Assembly: GCA_020047875.1 (NCBI GenBank) | Contig: JAIFNE010000125.1 | Coordinates: forward strand, 1 to 10,396 | Reading direction: 5' to 3' | DNA: 10,396 nucleotides | From: Hydrogenophaga sp. | Lineage (GTDB): Bacteria > Pseudomonadota > Gammaproteobacteria > Burkholderiales > Burkholderiaceae_C | Shown: positions 7,095-10,396 of the stretch, in pieces | Position numbering within the stretch: position 1 is the stretch's first letter | Layout: every line of letters starts with the position of its first letter | Translations under genes and position numbers: made by a program | The notes under the pieces: generated by a model | Databases searched by the model: none | Seen by the model: the letters and a program-made list of their open reading frames with translations, nothing else | What the model was told of the DNA's origin: nothing

Positions 7095-7285
7095 ATCGCC
7101 TCCAACAATGTTTTGAGGTTGGCATCAATAGTCGCCTTCAGGTCTGCCGCTTGATCCGTCAAGAGATTCAACTCCTGTTGGGATTCATCGATCAGGCTCA
7201 TGAACTCCTCTTCCGTCTTCCCGTCCTCCTCAATCACAACACCCACATAGCGCCCCGGGTTCAGTGACCAGTCCTGCTCAGCCAT
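7091..7285 (-). CDS. Detached C-terminal segment of HsdM (same frame, after an in-frame TAA)
   Basis: This 64-residue frame begins MAEQDWSLNPGRYVGV, the conserved segment normally found near the C-terminus of HsdM, and continues as an acidic helix to LLEAM. It is in exactly the same frame as hsdM upstream: the codons are GTT TAA CTG GCC ACG CGC GCC GAG ATG, so only one stop separates them. ATG 7285 lies 18 bases beyond the TAA, a distance compatible with translational reinitiation, though the local Shine-Dalgarno is weak. The TGA stop overlaps the hsdS GTG start, so translation of this tail would be expected to couple to hsdS. It may be expressed as a separate peptide that completes HsdM, or be the untranslated remnant of a truncated gene. 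Confidence 0.65.
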   Translation of the reverse strand: MAEQDWSLNPGRYVGVVIEEDGKTEEEFMSLIDESQQELNLLTDQAADLKATIDANLKTLLEAM

Positions 7286-7303
7286 CTCGGCGCGCGTGGC
7301 CAG

Positions 7304-9184
7304 TTAAACGGCTTTGGGAAAGCGCTCTTGCAGCCAGCCGATGTGCGCGTAAAAGCGCTCGGCCAGCTTCACCTCGTCGTGCAGGGCCTGTAGCGCGTCT
7401 TTCACGCCCTTGGCCTGGCGGTTGCCCGCAGCGCGTTTGCCGGTGGCTTTGGCGGCGTCGGCCTTGCGCTTGTCCATCTCGCGGATGGCTTTGTCCAGCG
7501 CCTTCAGGCTGGCGTGCAGGCCGTGGAAGAAGGGTGTGAACAAGGCGCGCAGCGCGTGTTGGGCGGTGTTGCGGGTGTCTACGTCGTCTGAAGCGCCGTG
7601 GGCCCGGTCGTGTGCCGCCTGGGCGGCGGCCAGCGCGGGCAGGCCGGCCCATTGCGCTTGCAGGCCGGCCACGGCGTCCTGGCCCGCCTGCTGGGCCTGG
7701 GCGTCGTTTTCTTCGGCCAGCAGGGCGAGCAGGCGCTCGCTCAGCGCGGGAATGTGCGCGGCCTCTTCTTGCAGCTGCGCCAGGCCCTGGCGGAAGTAGC
7801 CGTCCACCAGCGCCACGAACTCACCGCGCCGGGCTTTGTGCAGCCGGGGAATGATGGCGATGTTCTGGATCTGCTGCTCGCTCAGCTCGCGGTGGGCGCG
7901 GTCGATCTGCGTGAAGATGTTGCGCGCGTCGATGAAGAGCACGCGCTCGTCCGTCTTGCCCTTGTCAAAGAACCACAGCGTGGCTGGCAGGGTGACGGTG
8001 TAGAACAGGTTGGACGGCAGCGTGAGCATGCCGTAGATGAGGTTGTGCTCGATCAGCGACTGGCGGATCTCGGCCTCGGAGTGGCGCGCGTCGCTGGCGG
8101 AATTGGCCATGACCAGCGCGGCGCGGCCTTTGTCTTTCAACGAAGTGGCAAACAGGTTGATCCAGAGGTAGTTGCCGTTGGGCACGGTCTCGACAGCTTT
8201 GTCGTCCTTGCCACCGTCTTTGCCTTTGCCCGCGGATTTCTTGGTCTTGTTGCGTGGCACGCCGTAGGTGTTGAACCGGCGGTCGCCCTCCACCGCGTCC
8301 AGCGCCACGTCGTCCACGTTGAAGGGCGGGTTGGCCATCACGTAGTCAAACGCGCCGAAGCTGTTGAACGGGTCTTCGTAGTACGCGTTGGCCTGCTGCA
8401 CGTCGCCGCGCAGGCCGTTGACGGCCAGGTTCATCTTGGCGAGCTTGACGGTTTCGCGCGTCTTCTCGGTGCCGTAAACGTACACGTCCAGATCGGCGGC
8501 CGCATCCTGCCGGTGCTGGTGGATGAACTCGGCCGACTGCACGAACATGCCCCCCGAGCCACAGGCCGGGTCGAACACCTTGCCGCCATGCGGTTCGATG
8601 ATTTCCGTCATCAGCCGCACCACCGAGCGCGGCGTGAAGAACTCGCCACCGCCCTGGCCTTCGCTGAGCGCGAAGTTGGAGAGGAAGTACTCGTAGATCT
8701 GCCCGAACACATCGCCCGAGGCGTCTGCCGGGATGTCGGAAAACAGCTTGAGCAGGTCTTTGGGGATGTGGCGGTTTTTGTCGCTGCGGGTGAAGCGGTC
8801 GTATTCCTCTTGCGGCAGCACACCCAGCAGCTCGGGTTTGGTGACTTCGATGCTGGCCATGGCCAGGCGGATGGCCTTGACGATGTCTTCTTGCTCGGGC
8901 AGGTTCAGCAGGTGCTGGTAGCGCGCGTGGGGCGCCAGCGCGAAGCCGCATTTTTCAAGGGCGATTTCCTGCAGCGAGCGTTCTCGCCGGGTGCCCTTGA
9001 GCCGGGTGTACTCCTCGTAGATGGCGTCTTCGTGCAGGCGGTATTTGTTGTCCGCGAACTTCAGAAAGATGATGCCCAGCACCGGGGTGCTGTACTCGCT
9101 GGCCTTGAGGTCGGAGTTGGCCCGCAGCTTGTCAGCGGCGGACCAGAGGTCTTTTTCGAGTTTTTTGAGTTGTTCGCGATTCAT
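7304..9184 (-). CDS. hsdM: Type I DNA (adenine-N6) methyltransferase subunit M, truncated by an in-frame stop
   Basis: The 626-residue protein transfers a methyl group from S-adenosylmethionine to adenine in the site chosen by HsdS. The N-terminal helical domain begins NREQLKKLEKDLW. The methyltransferase domain has the AdoMet motif FDPACGSGGMF at 204-214 and the catalytic NPPF at 285-288. A Lys/Gly-rich insert lies near 313-330, followed by NGNYLWINLF and ALVMANSASDARHSE. A long helical C-terminus ends WLQERFPKAV, then TAA. Family members normally continue into a GRYVGV segment, here open in the same frame at 7091-7285. The nine or so residues usual between these parts are not visible, so a small in-frame deletion may have made the stop. 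ATG 9184 lies 25 bases after dinD without a visible Shine-Dalgarno, suggesting coupled translation. The catalytic core is intact. Confidence 0.94.
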   Translation of the reverse strand: MNREQLKKLEKDLWSAADKLRANSDLKASEYSTPVLGIIFLKFADNKYRLHEDAIYEEYTRLKGTRRERSLQEIALEKCGFALAPHARYQHLLNLPEQEDIVKAIRLAMASIEVTKPELLGVLPQEEYDRFTRSDKNRHIPKDLLKLFSDIPADASGDVFGQIYEYFLSNFALSEGQGGGEFFTPRSVVRLMTEIIEPHGGKVFDPACGSGGMFVQSAEFIHQHRQDAAADLDVYVYGTEKTRETVKLAKMNLAVNGLRGDVQQANAYYEDPFNSFGAFDYVMANPPFNVDDVALDAVEGDRRFNTYGVPRNKTKKSAGKGKDGGKDDKAVETVPNGNYLWINLFATSLKDKGRAALVMANSASDARHSEAEIRQSLIEHNLIYGMLTLPSNLFYTVTLPATLWFFDKGKTDERVLFIDARNIFTQIDRAHRELSEQQIQNIAIIPRLHKARRGEFVALVDGYFRQGLAQLQEEAAHIPALSERLLALLAEENDAQAQQAGQDAVAGLQAQWAGLPALAAAQAAHDRAHGASDDVDTRNTAQHALRALFTPFFHGLHASLKALDKAIREMDKRKADAAKATGKRAAGNRQAKGVKDALQALHDEVKLAERFYAHIGWLQERFPKAV

Positions 9185-9209
9185 GCGGTGTGTGGTGGGC
9201 CGGCCGCGC

Positions 9210-10049
9210 CTAGGTTTTCTTGGGCTTGGGTGGCAGCTTCTTGGCTTCTGACTGAACGCGCCGCTCGATCTTTTTCAGGTCTTCAGCGGCGGGCAGGGAT
9301 TCGGGCTGGATGCCGCGCTTGAGCAGCAGGTCGCGCACATCACGGTTGTTCTTGACGTGCTCGCCGGCGATGGTGGGCTCGGTGTTCAGGCCGTCGCGCT
9401 TGATGTTGAAGTTGGTGATCTCGTTGGCGAAGTCTTTCGCCTTGATCGTGATCGTGGGCAGGAAGTCGGCCAGTGGGCGGCTGTCTGGCACGCCCAGGCG
9501 CACCTTCATGTCTTGCGTGGTGTGGCCGCCAAACAGCGCTGTGTCGCCCTTGCTGCGGATGCGGGCAAAACTCATCTGGTCGCCCACGCGCTCATAGATG
9601 ACGCCGGAGAGTTCTTTCTCTGAAAGCGTGAGTTTCTTGCGGGCGCTCAGGCGCTCCATCTCGGCCAGGCGCTGTTCGATCAGCTCCTGTTTGCGGGTTT
9701 GCACCGCAAAGTAGGTTTGCGCGAAGGCAATGGCCTCTTTGGAGGGGTCGCCGTTCTGGGCGATCAGGTAGCAGGCGTAACGGGTGAGCGCGATGTCATC
9801 GACCGCGCGTGTTGCGCCACTGCCCAGCTCGACCATTTTCCTGACATCAAGGAAATGGTCTTCGGGGTCGTGATTGGAGGACTGGCAAGCGGTCTTCGCC
9901 TTGTCGATTACCCTCGCAAAGTTTTCCCACTTCGCGTAGCCGAGCAGCGCTTGCAGATCACGGGCCAGCCAGTATTCGCTGCCGTCTTCGTCTTTTTGCA
10001 CCATCTCTTCAAAGCTGGCGTGCAGCCGGACGATCACTTCTTTTTTCAT
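9210..10049 (-). CDS. dinD: DinD-like (BRO-N domain) DNA damage-inducible protein D homologue
   Basis: The 279-residue protein matches the DinD family. A BRO-N-like N-terminal domain covers about residues 1-115 (YWLARDLQALLGYAKWENF, ARVIDKAK, DDIALTRYACYLIAQNGDPSKEAIAFAQTYF). A charged helix follows (about 117-147, RKQELIEQRLAEMERLSARKK), then a C-terminal domain with FGGHTTQDMK and RPLADFLPTI. The E. coli protein is LexA-controlled and has been reported to inhibit RecA-mediated strand exchange; whether this one does so is inference. ATG 10049 has GGGGAGG six bases upstream. I saw no LexA-like box in the 147 bases before it. It ends with TAG 25 bases before hsdM in the same direction, so it appears to be the first gene of the hsd operon. 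Confidence 0.9.
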   Translation of the reverse strand: MKKEVIVRLHASFEEMVQKDEDGSEYWLARDLQALLGYAKWENFARVIDKAKTACQSSNHDPEDHFLDVRKMVELGSGATRAVDDIALTRYACYLIAQNGDPSKEAIAFAQTYFAVQTRKQELIEQRLAEMERLSARKKLTLSEKELSGVIYERVGDQMSFARIRSKGDTALFGGHTTQDMKVRLGVPDSRPLADFLPTITIKAKDFANEITNFNIKRDGLNTEPTIAGEHVKNNRDVRDLLLKRGIQPESLPAAEDLKKIERRVQSEAKKLPPKPKKT

Positions 10050-10062
10050 TGTTTGCCTCCCC
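10050..10062 (-). promoter_or_regulatory. Ribosome-binding site of dinD
   Basis: GGGGAGG (10062-10056, minus strand) lies six bases before ATG 10049, the strongest translation signal in the dinD-hsd block. It supports the chosen start. Confidence 0.6.
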
Positions 10063-10140
10063 AGGCGAGTGAAAAAGAACGCACCTCAATACGGAAGGCC
10101 TAACACGCTGGATCAGGCATGCCCGTACCAATGTGATAGC

Positions 10141-10173
10141 AAGTGCTTGATTTTTATGGGTTTATGAGCACTT
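10141..10173. repeat. 7-bp inverted repeat between gyrB and dinD
   Basis: AAGTGCT (10141-10147) and AGCACTT (10167-10173) are perfect inverted arms around an A+T-rich 19-base spacer. The repeat lies just after the gyrB stop and upstream of dinD. There is no T-run after it on the minus strand, so it is not a classical terminator. It might be an operator for dinD-hsd or a weak gyrB 3' structure. Confidence 0.35.
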
Positions 10174-10196
10174 TCCGGATTGCGGTGTGATGAACC

Positions 10197-10396
10197 TCAA
10201 ACGTCGATATTCCCCGCCCGCAGCGCATTGGTCTCGATGAAATCGCGGCGTGGTTCCACCTCGTCGCCCATGAGCATGGTGAACACGCGGTCGGCTTCGA
10301 TCGCGTCGTCGATCTGCACCCGCAGCAGGCGGCGCACGGTGGGGTCCATGGTGGTTTCCCAGAGCTGGGCCGGGTTCATTTCGCCCAGGCCTTTGT
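10197..10396 (-). CDS. gyrB: DNA gyrase subunit B, C-terminal end (partial)
   Basis: The last 65 codons of gyrB are present. The protein is the ATPase subunit of the type II topoisomerase that introduces negative supercoils. The fragment opens with KGLGEMNPAQLWETTMDP, the near-invariant end of the TOPRIM/C-terminal region, and closes with MGDEVEPRRDFIETNALRAGNIDV before a TGA. The 5' part lies beyond the window. The gene points toward the dinD-hsd block in the same direction, and no clear terminator separates them, so read-through from gyrB into dinD is possible. Confidence 0.97.
   Translation of the reverse strand, partial: KGLGEMNPAQLWETTMDPTVRRLLRVQIDDAIEADRVFTMLMGDEVEPRRDFIETNALRAGNIDV

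Noticed and set aside
7290..7320. Phase-variable repeat causing the hsdM stop
   Set aside because: There is no homopolymer or short tandem repeat at the TAA, and the tail is in the same frame, so slippage does not explain it.
9198..9205. GGCCGGCC palindrome between dinD and hsdM
   Set aside because: An 8-base GC palindrome is unremarkable in DNA of this composition.
7598..9322. Plus-strand open frame of 574 codons opposite hsdM and the end of dinD
   Set aside because: It has the same shadow composition. hsdM carries intact DPACGSGG and NPPF motifs on the other strand.
10050..10196. LexA (SOS) box upstream of dinD
   Set aside because: I searched for CTGT-N8-ACAG-like spacing and found none. 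CTGATCCAG is too short to qualify.

Overview
The window is high-GC DNA (roughly 60-65% by eye). It most resembles a beta-proteobacterium of the Burkholderiales, probably Comamonadaceae. The main taxonomic marker is the very end of gyrB on the minus strand (10197-10396), whose tail (FIETNALRAGNIDV) fits beta-proteobacterial GyrB. gyrB normally belongs to the dnaA-dnaN-gyrB cluster, so the window probably lies near the replication origin. The genus is inference.

Reading away from gyrB (right to left, minus strand), the centre is one co-directional block: dinD (9210-10049), hsdM (7304-9184 plus an in-frame tail at 7091-7285), hsdS (5901-7094) and hsdR (2583-5858). This is a complete type I restriction-modification system: methyltransferase, specificity subunit and ATP-driven endonuclease/translocase. 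A DinD-like BRO-domain protein leads the block. hsdM carries an in-frame TAA that cuts off its conserved C-terminal segment. That segment stays open in the same frame, has its own ATG and overlaps hsdS by GTGA. hsdR starts with TTG behind a good ribosome-binding site.

On the plus strand, an ECF sigma factor (1310-1825) and a membrane anti-sigma factor (1822-2958) converge on hsdR. The anti-sigma frame looks genuine up to about codon 252 (position 2577). It then runs on for 126 codons through the antisense of the hsdR 3' end before a stop. This suggests that the restriction locus was joined directly onto the end of a resident sigma/anti-sigma operon and removed its stop codon and terminator.

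On the left, divergent from the sigma factor, lies an alpha/beta-hydrolase gene (start 1066, minus strand). Its C-terminus, including the probable catalytic His, appears frameshifted. Its leader holds a nested inverted repeat whose proximal arm overlaps the ribosome-binding site. A strongly purine-biased tract (147-221) separates it from the 5' end of an unrecognised gene that leaves the window at position 1.

No tRNA, rRNA, CRISPR array, insertion sequence, integrase or clear target-site duplication was seen. The points most worth a second look are the split hsdM, the anti-sigma/hsdR junction, the dinD-hsdMSR association beside gyrB, and the hairpin over the hydrolase ribosome-binding site.
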